This document shows, piece after piece, positions 16,887 through 24,792 of a stretch of 64,000 nucleotides of DNA. Both the position numbers and the translations under genes were made by a program. Numbering within the stretch: the first letter of the stretch is position 1; each line of letters starts with the position of its first letter. This stretch comes from Microbacterium sp. No. 7. GTDB taxonomy: Bacteria; Actinomycetota; Actinomycetes; Actinomycetales; Microbacteriaceae. Location of the stretch: contig NZ_CP012697.1 of the NCBI RefSeq assembly GCF_001314225.1, forward strand, positions 3,720,001 to 3,784,000, given 5' to 3'. The notes below the pieces were generated by a model. It was not told the DNA's origin, made no database searches, and saw only the letters and a list, made by a program, of their open reading frames with translations.

Positions 16887-18188
16887 ATGAAGAAGGCTCT
16901 GAAGAACCCCGCGCTCCAGATCGGGGCGGCCGCCGTCCTCGGCATCGTCTTCGGCCTGATCGTCGGCGAGTGGGCGGGGAACCTGAAGTTCGTCGGCGAC
17001 ATGTTCATCCGGCTGATCCAGATGTCGATCGTGCCGCTCGTGATGTCGTCGGTGATCGTCGCCACGGGGTCGATGACCGGATCGGGCATGGGAAAGCTGG
17101 CCCTGCGCACCTTCTCGTGGATGCTCGGGTTCTCCGCCGTCGCCGCCGTGCTCGCCTGGGGCATCAGCGTCATCGTGCAGCCGGGCGCGGGCATCGACTT
17201 CTCCGGCGGCGTCGACCCGTCGCTGCAGGAGTCCGCGGGCGAGGCGACCGGATGGCAGGAGACCCTGCTCGGGTTCGTCTCCACGAACGTGTTCGCCGCG
17301 ATGTCGACCGCGGCGATGGTGCCGATCATCGTCTTCTCGCTGCTGTTCGGGGTCGCGCTGAACGCCGTCATCGCCAAGACGGGCAACCGCCTGGTGCTCG
17401 ACTTCTTCGACGCGATCCAGCAGATCGTGCTGACGATGATCCGCTTCGTCATGCTGATCGCCCCCGTCGGCGTCTTCTGCCTGCTCGCCAACCTGGCCGG
17501 CACGGTCGGGTTCGCGGTCGTCACCAGCGCCCTGAAGTACCTCGCGGCCACCCTGCTGGGCGTCCTGATCGTCATGGTGCTGTTCGTGCTCGTCGTCTGG
17601 CTGCGCACCGGGCTGAACCCGGCGCTGCTGCCCGCCAAGCTGGCCGACCAGACCATGATCGCGATCACGACGACGAGCTCGGCCGTCACGTTCCCGACCG
17701 TGCTGCGCACCGCCGTCGAGAAGGTGGGCGTGAGCCAGCGGGTGGCGAACTTCACGCTCTCCGTCGGGCTCACGATGGGGTCGTACGGCGCCGTGCTCAA
17801 CTACATGATCGTCGTGATGTTCCTCGCCCAGTCCGGCAGCATCACCCTCGACGTCGGCACGATCGTGCTCGGCATGGCCCTCGCGATCCTGCTCAACATG
17901 GGCACCATCACGGTGCCGGGCGGGTTCCCCGTGGTCGCCATGTTCCTGGCGACCTCGCTCGGGCTCCCCTTCGAGGCCGTCGGCCTGCTCATCGCAGTGG
18001 ACTGGTTCGCCGGCATCTTCCGCACGTTCCTCAACGTCAACGGCGACACGTTCGTCGCGATGCTCGTCGCGAGCGCCGGGGACGAGATCGACCGCGACGT
18101 CTACACGGGCACGAAGAAGGTGTCGACCGACGCCCTCGACCTCGACCGGATGAAGGAGCAGTTCGAGAAGGCGGATGCCGCCGACTGA
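16887..18188 (+). CDS. Dicarboxylate/amino acid:cation symporter (DAACS family)
   Basis: A 433-aa membrane protein of the glutamate/aspartate/C4-dicarboxylate family. Family marks are the Ser-rich re-entrant loop TTTSSAVTFPT, the NMGTITVPGG motif and the NVNGDTF motif in the last transport helix. It should import acidic amino acids or dicarboxylates with Na+ or H+. ATG 16887 follows GGGAGGAC. A soluble C-terminal tail of about 35 charged residues is typical. An inverted repeat 98 bp upstream suggests local regulation. Exact substrate is not readable. Confidence 0.88.
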   Translation: MKKALKNPALQIGAAAVLGIVFGLIVGEWAGNLKFVGDMFIRLIQMSIVPLVMSSVIVATGSMTGSGMGKLALRTFSWMLGFSAVAAVLAWGISVIVQPGAGIDFSGGVDPSLQESAGEATGWQETLLGFVSTNVFAAMSTAAMVPIIVFSLLFGVALNAVIAKTGNRLVLDFFDAIQQIVLTMIRFVMLIAPVGVFCLLANLAGTVGFAVVTSALKYLAATLLGVLIVMVLFVLVVWLRTGLNPALLPAKLADQTMIAITTTSSAVTFPTVLRTAVEKVGVSQRVANFTLSVGLTMGSYGAVLNYMIVVMFLAQSGSITLDVGTIVLGMALAILLNMGTITVPGGFPVVAMFLATSLGLPFEAVGLLIAVDWFAGIFRTFLNVNGDTFVAMLVASAGDEIDRDVYTGTKKVSTDALDLDRMKEQFEKADAAD

Positions 18189-18233
18189 CGACCCGCACGC
18201 CGTGGCGCGTCCGCCGCGGCGGCGCCGCGCCGG

Positions 18234-18794
18234 TCAGCGCCGCAGCACCGAGGGGCGCGGCAGGCCCAGGTCCTCGACGAGGTCGCCGAGGGCCCGGTCG
18301 AGCTCGGCGCCGGCCTGCGTGACCTTGTTGAGGCCGAAGGCGGCGAGCCGGGCGCTCGGCACCTCGAAGCTCAGCGTCGTCCCCGGCCCGGCCGAGGTGT
18401 GCGCCTCGATCCGCAGCGGCGAGTAGAGCATCGTGCCCGGGTCGTGCCGGAAGAGCCGTGCGGCGACGCCGTGGTGCACGATCATCCACGTGACGCTGCG
18501 GGCGGCGCTGCCCGCGTGCCGCATGAGGTCGCCGGGATGCGAGGTCCAGACCCGCACGAACCCGCTCGGCGCCTGCCACTGCAGGCCGCGCACGAACCCC
18601 GCCCAGTCGTCGCCGCGCAGCTCGGCCAGCGCCTGCTCGTCGGAGAGCGCGGGGACCGCCTGCTCGAACGCCGCGACGAGCGCGTCGAACTGCGCGTTCG
18701 ACTCGAGGCGCACGCGCCGCGCCACGTGCTCGAAGACCGTCTCGTCCGCGTGGTAGCTCACCGGTCCATCCTCTCGCGGCCCGCGCGATCTCAT
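18234..18794 (-). CDS. DUF302-like protein
   Basis: About 186 aa. The C-terminal half (LFRHDPGTMLYSPLRIEAH, then a beta strand and FGLNKVTQAGAELDRAL) resembles DUF302-type proteins of unknown function. The start is uncertain: ATG 18794 stands 6 nt from a TATCTT box (leaderless), while GTG 18761 has AGAGGA 7 nt upstream. No signal peptide or membrane segment. It is divergent from a candidate small RNA promoter. Confidence 0.6.
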   Translation of the reverse strand: MRSRGPREDGPVSYHADETVFEHVARRVRLESNAQFDALVAAFEQAVPALSDEQALAELRGDDWAGFVRGLQWQAPSGFVRVWTSHPGDLMRHAGSAARSVTWMIVHHGVAARLFRHDPGTMLYSPLRIEAHTSAGPGTTLSFEVPSARLAAFGLNKVTQAGAELDRALGDLVEDLGLPRPSVLRR

Positions 18795-18817
18795 CACAGA
18801 AAGATAACGAAAACCCC

Positions 18818-18847
18818 TTGCCCTCCGTTACCTGACCGTTATAGAGT
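18818..18847 (+). promoter_or_regulatory. Strong sigma-70-type promoter for a candidate small RNA
   Basis: TTGCCC at 18818-18823 and TATAGA at 18840-18845 with a 16-bp spacer (or TAGAGT at 18842 with 18 bp). No coding start follows within a reasonable distance; the next feature is a hairpin terminator about 75-105 bp on. ATAACG (18804-18809) and CGTTAT (18837-18842) form an inverted repeat around it. Confidence 0.5.
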
Positions 18848-18851
18848 GCTT

Positions 18852-18955
18852 GCACGTTAGTTGTTTTGCTGTGGCAGCTAACGGCATGTGATTGCAGGAC
18901 ACTCTTGGTGCAAGGGACAAGGGCCGGTCGGTAGCCTCTCCGACCGGCCCTTACT
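18852..18955 (+). ncRNA. Candidate intergenic small RNA, about 100 nt
   Basis: A good promoter (18818-18847) is followed by a segment without a plausible gene that contains a stem CGTTAG/CTAACG (18855-18882 region) and ends in a 13-bp GC-rich hairpin with TTACTT (18919-18956). Promoter, compact structured body and intrinsic terminator are the normal layout of a small RNA gene. I do not recognise the family. An alternative is a leader for a very short peptide (TTGTTTTGCTGTGGCAGCTAA could encode six residues). Confidence 0.42.
18919..18952. terminator. Bidirectional intrinsic terminator
   Basis: A perfect 13-bp stem (AAGGGCCGGTCGG with its complement) and 8-nt loop. It can end the small RNA on the + strand (TTACTT follows) and the DUF2207 gene coming from the right on the - strand (TTGTCC follows). 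Confidence 0.75.
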
Positions 18956-18969
18956 TGCGCCCGCCCTGA

Positions 18970-20751
18970 CTACACCCCGCCGCCGCCACCACCACCGCCG
19001 CCACCGCCGGCGGAGCCGCCGCCGCTCGACCCGCCCGACGTCGACGACGACGAGGTCGCGGCGGCCGACAGCCCACTCACGCTCGACGCGAACGACGCCG
19101 CGTTGAAGGCGCCGGTCCCGGCGTACCAGACGGGGCCCGCGGCACCGACGGCCGTGTACAGCGTCGCGAGCTGCTGCGACCACTCCTTCTCCTGGCCGAA
19201 CACGACGGCGTACGGCAGCAGCCGCTCGTACAGCACGAGGCGCTGACGCGGGTCGTTCGCGTCGACGCGGGCGCGCTCGGCGCCGCGCGGCGACTGCAGC
19301 ATGCGGATGCGGTCCTGCTCGGCCCAGCCGATGAACTCCTTGAGCCCGAGCAGGTGGTCGCGCAGCTCCGCGCCCGCCGAGGTGAGCGGGCGTCGCGCGA
19401 CGAGCATGATCACCGCGAACAGCACGACGACGCCGACGACGATGAGCACGATCGGCAGCGCGGGCGCGGCACCCGCCTCGGCGGCGATCATGCCCGAGAC
19501 GAACAGCACGAGAAGCGCCGCGGCGGCCGCGACGAGGGGCCACACGTACGTCGAGATCGGCACCTTCACGCGCAGGCCGCGCTCGCGCATCAGCGCGTTC
19601 GCGCGCTGCACGATCGACGACGCGGTCGAGGCGACCTTGTCGTTCTGCTTGCCGAGCGTGAACTCCTCGCCCGGCCGCCCCGACGGGAACATCGCGCGCA
19701 GCAGCTGCCTGCCGTTGCCGTCGGCGCGCGACGCGTCGACGAGCTGCACCGAGAGCTTCTGCTTGCCGAGCAGCGACCTGCCGTCCTCGACGATGCGGAT
19801 CGACCCGACGACCGCCTGCTCCAGCACCTCCGCGGGGATCGCCTTCGAGGTGCGGCCGAGCAGGACGGATGCCTCGAGGGCGTCCGTCCCCTTCGGCGGG
19901 TCGTACTCGGCGATGATCGTGGGCCTCCCCGGCGCGTCGCGCAGCTTGCGCCGGCGCGTCACCGCGGCGGCGCCGAGGGCACCCAGCGCGCCCACGCCCG
20001 CGACGGCCTGCACCCAGCTCGCCGGCTGCGCGAGGTACGAGGTGTCGAACGGCACGAACGCGCCGTCCTCGAAGCCCACCGCCATCGTGAGGGTCTCGTG
20101 CGGGCCGAGCTGCTGGGCGACCGCGGTCACCGTGACGCCGCCGTCGGCGGGCGCCTGCGAGATCGAGGTGCACGGCGTCGTGGCATCCTTCCTCCCGGCG
20201 TAGCAGGCCTGGCGGCCCGACAGCTGCGCGGCGAGGTCGGCGTCGAGATGCAGGCGCGCGGTGACCGAGCCGAAGTACTGCGGCCAGTCGACGCCGTTGA
20301 CGTTCCAGTAGAACTCCATGCCGGTGTCGGGGAAGTCCCACGTCACGTTCTGCATCTCGTAGGTGATGACGTAGACCTGCCGCCCGTGCAGATAGTCGTC
20401 GGCACGCGAGACGACGTCGAGCGCGCCGTCCTCCTCGCTCGTCTCGATCGGGCGCGCGGCGCCGTTCTCGTCCGTGATCGAGATCACCGACGGCCGCAGG
20501 GGCTGCCCGTTGTACTTCAGCGGGAGGAGGCGACGGATGCCGCGGTTCTGGTCGTAGGCGGGGAACACCGCGACGAAGGTCTCGACGACGTGCAGCCGGC
20601 TGGTCCCGTCGTCGTCGCGCGTGAGCGTGTAGTCGACCGTGAGCGAGTCGAACGCGAAGTCGTCCACGTCGGCGTGGGCCGGCACGGCGACGCCGAGGAT
20701 CCAGAGGAGGGATGCCAGGATCCCGATGACGACCGCCCGCAGACTGCGCAT
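18970..20751 (-). CDS. DUF2207-type membrane protein with Gly-rich tail
   Basis: A 593-aa protein: signal peptide (1-27, ending AHA), an extracellular beta-rich DUF2207 domain (about 28-240, with WDFPDTGMEFYWNVNG), one membrane segment near 250-270, two more near 425-475, a cytoplasmic helical part, and a Ser/Gly-rich tail ending in a run of Gly. This is the full layout of the family, which is common in actinobacteria and has no established function. The start ATG 20751 is 34 bp from a divergent MarR gene, so the promoters overlap. Confidence 0.85.
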   Translation of the reverse strand: MRSLRAVVIGILASLLWILGVAVPAHADVDDFAFDSLTVDYTLTRDDDGTSRLHVVETFVAVFPAYDQNRGIRRLLPLKYNGQPLRPSVISITDENGAARPIETSEEDGALDVVSRADDYLHGRQVYVITYEMQNVTWDFPDTGMEFYWNVNGVDWPQYFGSVTARLHLDADLAAQLSGRQACYAGRKDATTPCTSISQAPADGGVTVTAVAQQLGPHETLTMAVGFEDGAFVPFDTSYLAQPASWVQAVAGVGALGALGAAAVTRRRKLRDAPGRPTIIAEYDPPKGTDALEASVLLGRTSKAIPAEVLEQAVVGSIRIVEDGRSLLGKQKLSVQLVDASRADGNGRQLLRAMFPSGRPGEEFTLGKQNDKVASTASSIVQRANALMRERGLRVKVPISTYVWPLVAAAAALLVLFVSGMIAAEAGAAPALPIVLIVVGVVVLFAVIMLVARRPLTSAGAELRDHLLGLKEFIGWAEQDRIRMLQSPRGAERARVDANDPRQRLVLYERLLPYAVVFGQEKEWSQQLATLYTAVGAAGPVWYAGTGAFNAASFASSVSGLSAAATSSSSTSGGSSGGGSAGGGGGGGGGGGV

Positions 20752-20785
20752 GCGCCCAGCCTAAGCGCCGGTTACAGTGGACGCC

Positions 20786-21232
20786 ATGACCAACAGGACC
20801 CTCGCGATCTCCGCGTGGGAGTCCCTGTTCCGGGCCCAGCACGACGTGCTGGAGGACATCAGCGGCGACTTCAGCGACGAGACCCTGACGGGCCCCGAGT
20901 ACGACGTGCTGCTGACCGTGACCCGCGGCGAGGGCGCGACGGCGCGGCTGCGCGACGTGACCGCCAACATGCTGATCAGCCAGCCGACGGTGTCGCGGCT
21001 CGTCGACCGGATGGTCGCGCGCGGCCTCATCTCGAAGTGCCCCGACCCCATGGACGGGCGCGGCGCGATGGTGCGCGCGACCGAGCGCGGCAGCGAGCTG
21101 TTCCGCCGCGTCTCGACGGCGCACGGCCGCGCGATCGCGGCCCGCATGGCCGTGCTCACCGACGACGAGCTCGCCCAGCTCAAGGCGCTGACGACCAAGC
21201 TCCGCGAGGCCGCCGAGCACTGCGAGGCCTGA
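20786..21232 (+). CDS. MarR-family transcriptional regulator
   Basis: A 148-aa MarR protein: N-terminal helix (ISAWESLFRAQHDVLEDI), wHTH with ANMLISQPTVSRLVDRM and the basic wing DPMDGRGAMVRAT (about 84-96). The ATG at 20786 follows TACAGT by 7 nt, so translation is probably leaderless. It lies between the divergent DUF2207 gene and the convergent ABC fusion gene. Target genes are unknown; the divergent DUF2207 gene is the simplest guess. Confidence 0.88.
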   Translation: MTNRTLAISAWESLFRAQHDVLEDISGDFSDETLTGPEYDVLLTVTRGEGATARLRDVTANMLISQPTVSRLVDRMVARGLISKCPDPMDGRGAMVRATERGSELFRRVSTAHGRAIAARMAVLTDDELAQLKALTTKLREAAEHCEA

Positions 21233-21267
21233 CCGGCGCGGCGTCCTGCGAGGCCCGGCCCGCGGGG

Positions 21268-22908
21268 CTACGGCGTGCGGCGGCGCAGCGTGAGCGACGC
21301 GATCACGAGGGATGCCACGGCGAACGCCGCGACGATCGCGAGCGGCCCGTACAGGTCCCATCCCTCGTCGCCCGCCACGACGGCGGCGACGGCGTCGATC
21401 GCGTGGCTCAGCGGCAGCACGTCGCTGAGGGCGGCGAGCGCGTCGGGCATGTCGTGCCGCGGCATGAACAGCCCGCCGAGCAGGATCTGCGGGATCACCA
21501 GCACGGGCATGAACTGCACCGCCTGGAACTCCGTGCGCGCGAAGGCGCTCGCGAGCAGCCCGAGGGCGGTGCCGAGGACCGCGTCGACCACGGCGACGAG
21601 CCCCAGCTGCCACAGCGGCCCCTCCACCGACAGCCCGCACACGCCCACCGCGAACGCGACGGTCACGACGGCCTGCAGCGCCGCCATCACCCCGAAGGCG
21701 AGGGCGTAGCCGAGGATGAGCTCGGCCTTGCCGAGGGGTGTCGTCATGAGCCGCTCGAGCGTGCCCGAACGCCGCTCGCGGAGCGTCGTGATCGACGTCA
21801 CGAGGAACATCACCACGAACGGGAACAGCGCGAGGATCGGGCCGCCGAGCCGGTCGAACACGCCGGGCTGGTCGACGAACAGCCACGCGAACAGCCCCAC
21901 GAGCAGGCTGGGCGCCACGAGCATGAGCGCGACCGAGCGGTGGTCGTGTCCGAGCTGGCGCAGCACGCGCCCGGCGGTCGCGAGGGTGCGCGACGCGGTC
22001 ATGGCGGCGCCTCCCCCGGTGTCGCGGCCGGCGGGAGCCGCGCCGGCCGCGCCGCGCTCCGGCCCCGCGGCGGCGGGCACCGCGGCATCCGGCTCCGCAG
22101 CGGCGGGATCCACGGCATCCGGCGCGGCAGCATCGGCCGCCGCAGCGACGGGCTCGGCGGCGACGATCTCGGCAGGGACGGGCTCGGCGGGCGGCCCGGC
22201 ATCCACGAGCCGCAGGAAGGCGGTGTCGGGGTCGCCGGCGCCCGTCGACTCGAGCAGCCCTCGCGGCGTGGTCTGGGCGAGCACGCGGCCGTCGCGCACG
22301 AGCACGATCTCGTCGCAGCGCAGCGCCTCGTCCATGACGTGGCTCGACACGAGCAGCGTCGCGCCGCGCTCGGCGAGCCGCCGGAACAGCGCCCACAGGC
22401 TCTCGCGCAGCACGGGGTCGAGGCCGACGGTCGGCTCGTCGAGCACGACGAGCTCGGGACGCCCGAGCATCGCGGCGGCGAGCGACACGCGCCCGCGCTG
22501 GCCTCCCGAGAGCGAGCCGACGAGCTGCCCCTCGTGCCCGGTCAGGCCGACGTCGGAGACGACGGCATCGACCTCGCGCGCCGGCGCGCCGAGCAGCCGG
22601 GCGAAGTAGGCGAGGTTCTGCGCCACGGTGAGGTCGTCGTAGACCGAGGCGCCCTGCGTGTCGTACGCGACGCGGCGGCGCAGCGGCGGCGACCCCGCTT
22701 CCTCGCCCAGCACGGCGACGGCGCCGCCGGCGGTTCTCTGCACGCCGACGATCGCGCGCATGAGCGTGGTCTTGCCGCCGCCGCTCGGCCCGAGCAGGCC
22801 CGTGATGCGGCCCGCCGGCAGATCGAGGTCGAGGCCGTCGAACACGAGCCGGCGGCCGCGTCGCACGCGCAGCCCGCGGATGGAGACCGCCGCTGAGGTT
22901 GTCGTCAC
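21268..22908 (-). CDS. ABC exporter with ATPase and ABC-2 permease fused in one chain
   Basis: About 546 aa from GTG 22908; AATAAT lies 7 nt before it (leaderless). Residues 5-240 are an ABC ATPase (GPSGGGKTT Walker A, LSGGQRGRVSLA signature, LVVLDEPTVGLDP Walker B). A 75-residue Ala/Pro/Glu linker is followed by an ABC-2 permease with six helices (from about 305). The permease part begins with an ATG at 22002 that has its own GGGGGAGG 7 nt before it, so it looks like two genes joined in frame, or a dual-start gene. ABC-2 exporters of this sort usually export drugs or lipids. The substrate is unknown. Confidence 0.85.
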   Translation of the reverse strand: MTTTSAAVSIRGLRVRRGRRLVFDGLDLDLPAGRITGLLGPSGGGKTTLMRAIVGVQRTAGGAVAVLGEEAGSPPLRRRVAYDTQGASVYDDLTVAQNLAYFARLLGAPAREVDAVVSDVGLTGHEGQLVGSLSGGQRGRVSLAAAMLGRPELVVLDEPTVGLDPVLRESLWALFRRLAERGATLLVSSHVMDEALRCDEIVLVRDGRVLAQTTPRGLLESTGAGDPDTAFLRLVDAGPPAEPVPAEIVAAEPVAAAADAAAPDAVDPAAAEPDAAVPAAAGPERGAAGAAPAGRDTGGGAAMTASRTLATAGRVLRQLGHDHRSVALMLVAPSLLVGLFAWLFVDQPGVFDRLGGPILALFPFVVMFLVTSITTLRERRSGTLERLMTTPLGKAELILGYALAFGVMAALQAVVTVAFAVGVCGLSVEGPLWQLGLVAVVDAVLGTALGLLASAFARTEFQAVQFMPVLVIPQILLGGLFMPRHDMPDALAALSDVLPLSHAIDAVAAVVAGDEGWDLYGPLAIVAAFAVASLVIASLTLRRRTP

Positions 22909-22959
22909 GCGCCGCATTATTCTCCCCGCGGATGCCGGTGTCGATACCCCTCAGACGGC

Positions 22960-22994
22960 GAACCGCCCCGGTCCGGGCGGACGCGGGGCGGTTC
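22960..22994. terminator. GC-rich hairpin between hsp20 and the ABC gene
   Basis: GAACCGCCCCG (22960-22970) pairs with CGGGGCGGTTC (22984-22994) around a 13-nt loop, 26 bp downstream of the Hsp20 stop. It lacks a clear U-run, so termination is likely but not certain. Confidence 0.45.
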
Positions 22995-23019
22995 GGGCGG
23001 GGCCGGCAGGCCGCGGCGA

Positions 23020-23475
23020 TCAGTGCTCGATCGGCTGCGGGCCGTCGGTGCTCTCGTGGGCGCGGATGGTGGGGGCGCCGCCCTCGGCGACGACCTCGAC
23101 CTTGCGGGGCTTGGCCTTCTCGCTCACGGGGATCGTCACGGTGAGCACGCCGTTGCTGTAGGTCGCGGCGATGCCGTCGGTGTCGATCCCCTGGCCGAGG
23201 TTGAGCTGGCGCAGGAAGCTCGCGGCCTCGCGCTCGCGCGTGATCCACTTCACGCCCTCGCCCTCCGGCAGCGTGCGCTCGGCGCGGATCGTGAGCAGCT
23301 GGCCGTCGACGTCGATGTCGACCGAGCCCGGGTCGATGCCGGGAAGGTCGGCGCTCAGCACGTAGTGGTCGCCGTCGCGGTACAGGTCCATCGGCATGCG
23401 GCGGGGACCGCGCGGCGCGTCGAGCAGGCTCGAAGCGAAACGGTTCAGCTCACGGAAGGGGTCGTACGTGGCCAT
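23020..23475 (-). CDS. Hsp20/alpha-crystallin small heat-shock protein
   Basis: A 151-aa protein with a short N-terminal arm (DPFRELNRFASSLLD), an alpha-crystallin domain (about 26-125; ADLPGIDPGSVDIDVDGQLL, then SNGVLTVTIPVSEK with the G-V-L motif) and a C-terminal tail ending PQPIEH, where the I-x-I-type anchor is reduced. It is an ATP-independent chaperone that holds unfolding proteins. GGAGAG lies before the ATG. Upstream lie a HAIR element and a CIRCE element, so both HspR and HrcA should repress it. Confidence 0.93.
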   Translation of the reverse strand: MATYDPFRELNRFASSLLDAPRGPRRMPMDLYRDGDHYVLSADLPGIDPGSVDIDVDGQLLTIRAERTLPEGEGVKWITREREAASFLRQLNLGQGIDTDGIAATYSNGVLTVTIPVSEKAKPRKVEVVAEGGAPTIRAHESTDGPQPIEH

Positions 23476-23515
23476 GGTCTCTCCTTACGGTCAGGGATTC
23501 CTTGTAGGTCTCAAA

Positions 23516-23536
23516 GTTGAGTCATGTCGGCTCAAC
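23516..23536. promoter_or_regulatory. HAIR-type HspR site upstream of hsp20
   Basis: GTTGAGT-N7-GCTCAAC, close to the HspR consensus CTTGAGT-N7-ACTCAAG. It lies 41 bp upstream of the hsp20 start. Confidence 0.75.
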
Positions 23537-23546
23537 TGCATTCAGA

Positions 23547-23573
23547 TTAGCACTCTCACCCCGAGAGTGCCAA
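23547..23573. promoter_or_regulatory. CIRCE element (HrcA site) upstream of hsp20
   Basis: TTAGCACTC-N9-GAGTGCCAA, with one change from the canonical TTAGCACTC-N9-GAGTGCTAA. It lies 10 bp upstream of the HAIR site. Confidence 0.9.
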
Positions 23574-23693
23574 CGCTTCGCGCACGGCGAACACGCGCCC
23601 GACTCCTCGTCCCCAGGCGACGATCTCGCCCGACTGTCCACGGATCGTCCCCGCCGCGCTCCGGCCGGCGCCGCGGCCCGGGACAGTGAGGGG

Positions 23694-24716
23694 ATGCCCG
23701 TTCCTCCCGCCCCGCTCCCCTCCGATCTCGGCGACGCCTTCACATGCGCCGCGGCGCTCGACGCCGGCGTCAGCAGACGGCGGCTGCGCGCCCGCGACCT
23801 CGGGGCGCCGCACCGCGGCGTGCGCACGCGTCCGGCCGAGGCCGGGCTCCCCGGCATCCGGGAGGCCGACGCCGATCATCGCGACAGGGTGCGCGCGGCG
23901 GCGCTGCGGCGGGCGCGCGCGTACGCCGCCGTGATGCGCCCGCACTGCTTCTTCACGGGCCGCTTCGCGCTCGCGCTCCACGGGCTCCCGCTCGAGCGTC
24001 TCGACGGCGAGGAGCTCGCGGGCGAGGGCATCGCCGGAGGCGATGCGCCCATCGACGTCGGCGCGCACCTGCCGGCGCGGTCGCCGCGCGCACGGGGCGT
24101 CCGCGGCATCCGGACGACGCCCGCGCTCGCGCCCGTGCGCGTGCACGCGGGCCTCCGCATCAGCTCGCCCGCGGCGACCTGGGCGCTCCTGGCCCGCGAG
24201 CTCGACGTGCCCGCCCTCGTGCGCCTCGGGGATGCCGTCGTGCACGTGCCCCGCGATGATCGCGGGCGGCGTCAGCCCGGACTCCAGCTCGCCACTCCCG
24301 CGCAGCTGCGCCGAGCGGCGGAGGCCCCGCAGCGGCGTCACCGCACGAAGCTGCTCGGGGCGCTGGAGCACATCCGCGTGGGAAGCGCGTCGCCGCTCGA
24401 GACCGACTGGCGCCTCGGAGCCGTCGGAGCGGGACTCCCCGCGTTCGAGCTCGACGTCGAGGTGCACGACGCCACGGGTCGGCTGCTCGGCATCGCCGAC
24501 GCGCTGCACCGCCGGCACCGCACGATCGTCGAGGTCGAGGGCGATCACCACCGCACGAGCCGCGCACAATGGTCCCGCGACATCGAGAAGCACGCCGCCT
24601 ACGTCGCCGACGGCTGGGAGGTCGTGCGCCTCACCGGCGCCCACATCCGCGGCCACGCCCCGCGCGCCCCCGAGATCCTCCGCGCCGTCCTGCTCCGCCG
24701 CGGCTGGCGCCCCTGA
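23694..24716 (+). CDS. DUF559/Vsr-like nuclease-fold protein (AbiEi-like in layout)
   Basis: A 340-aa protein with a helical N-terminal part (about 1-60, AAALDAGVSRRRLRARDLG, winged-helix-like), a middle region with GRFALALHGLPL, and a C-terminal restriction-fold segment: ETDWRL (about 238-243), FELDVEVHD, then EVEGDHHRTSRAQWSRDIEKH. E-V-E-G-D-H-H followed by W..D...H is the DUF559/Vsr-type arrangement. Proteins of this layout are very abundant in actinobacteria and have no settled function. The ATG has a GACAGT box 6 nt upstream (leaderless-like). It is followed by the 0.7-kb hairpin array. Confidence 0.75.
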   Translation: MPVPPAPLPSDLGDAFTCAAALDAGVSRRRLRARDLGAPHRGVRTRPAEAGLPGIREADADHRDRVRAAALRRARAYAAVMRPHCFFTGRFALALHGLPLERLDGEELAGEGIAGGDAPIDVGAHLPARSPRARGVRGIRTTPALAPVRVHAGLRISSPAATWALLARELDVPALVRLGDAVVHVPRDDRGRRQPGLQLATPAQLRRAAEAPQRRHRTKLLGALEHIRVGSASPLETDWRLGAVGAGLPAFELDVEVHDATGRLLGIADALHRRHRTIVEVEGDHHRTSRAQWSRDIEKHAAYVADGWEVVRLTGAHIRGHAPRAPEILRAVLLRRGWRP

Positions 24717-24792
24717 CCGCCCGCGCGGCCGCGCGGCCCGGCCCGGCCCGGCTCGGCGCCGCTCGGCACCGCCCGCGCCGTCCCGCTGAAAC

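Noticed and set aside
23694..24716. AbiEi antitoxin of a type IV toxin-antitoxin pair
   Set aside because: The N-terminal part is AbiEi-like in layout, but no AbiEii-type nucleotidyltransferase is next to it and the C-terminus is DUF559/Vsr-like.
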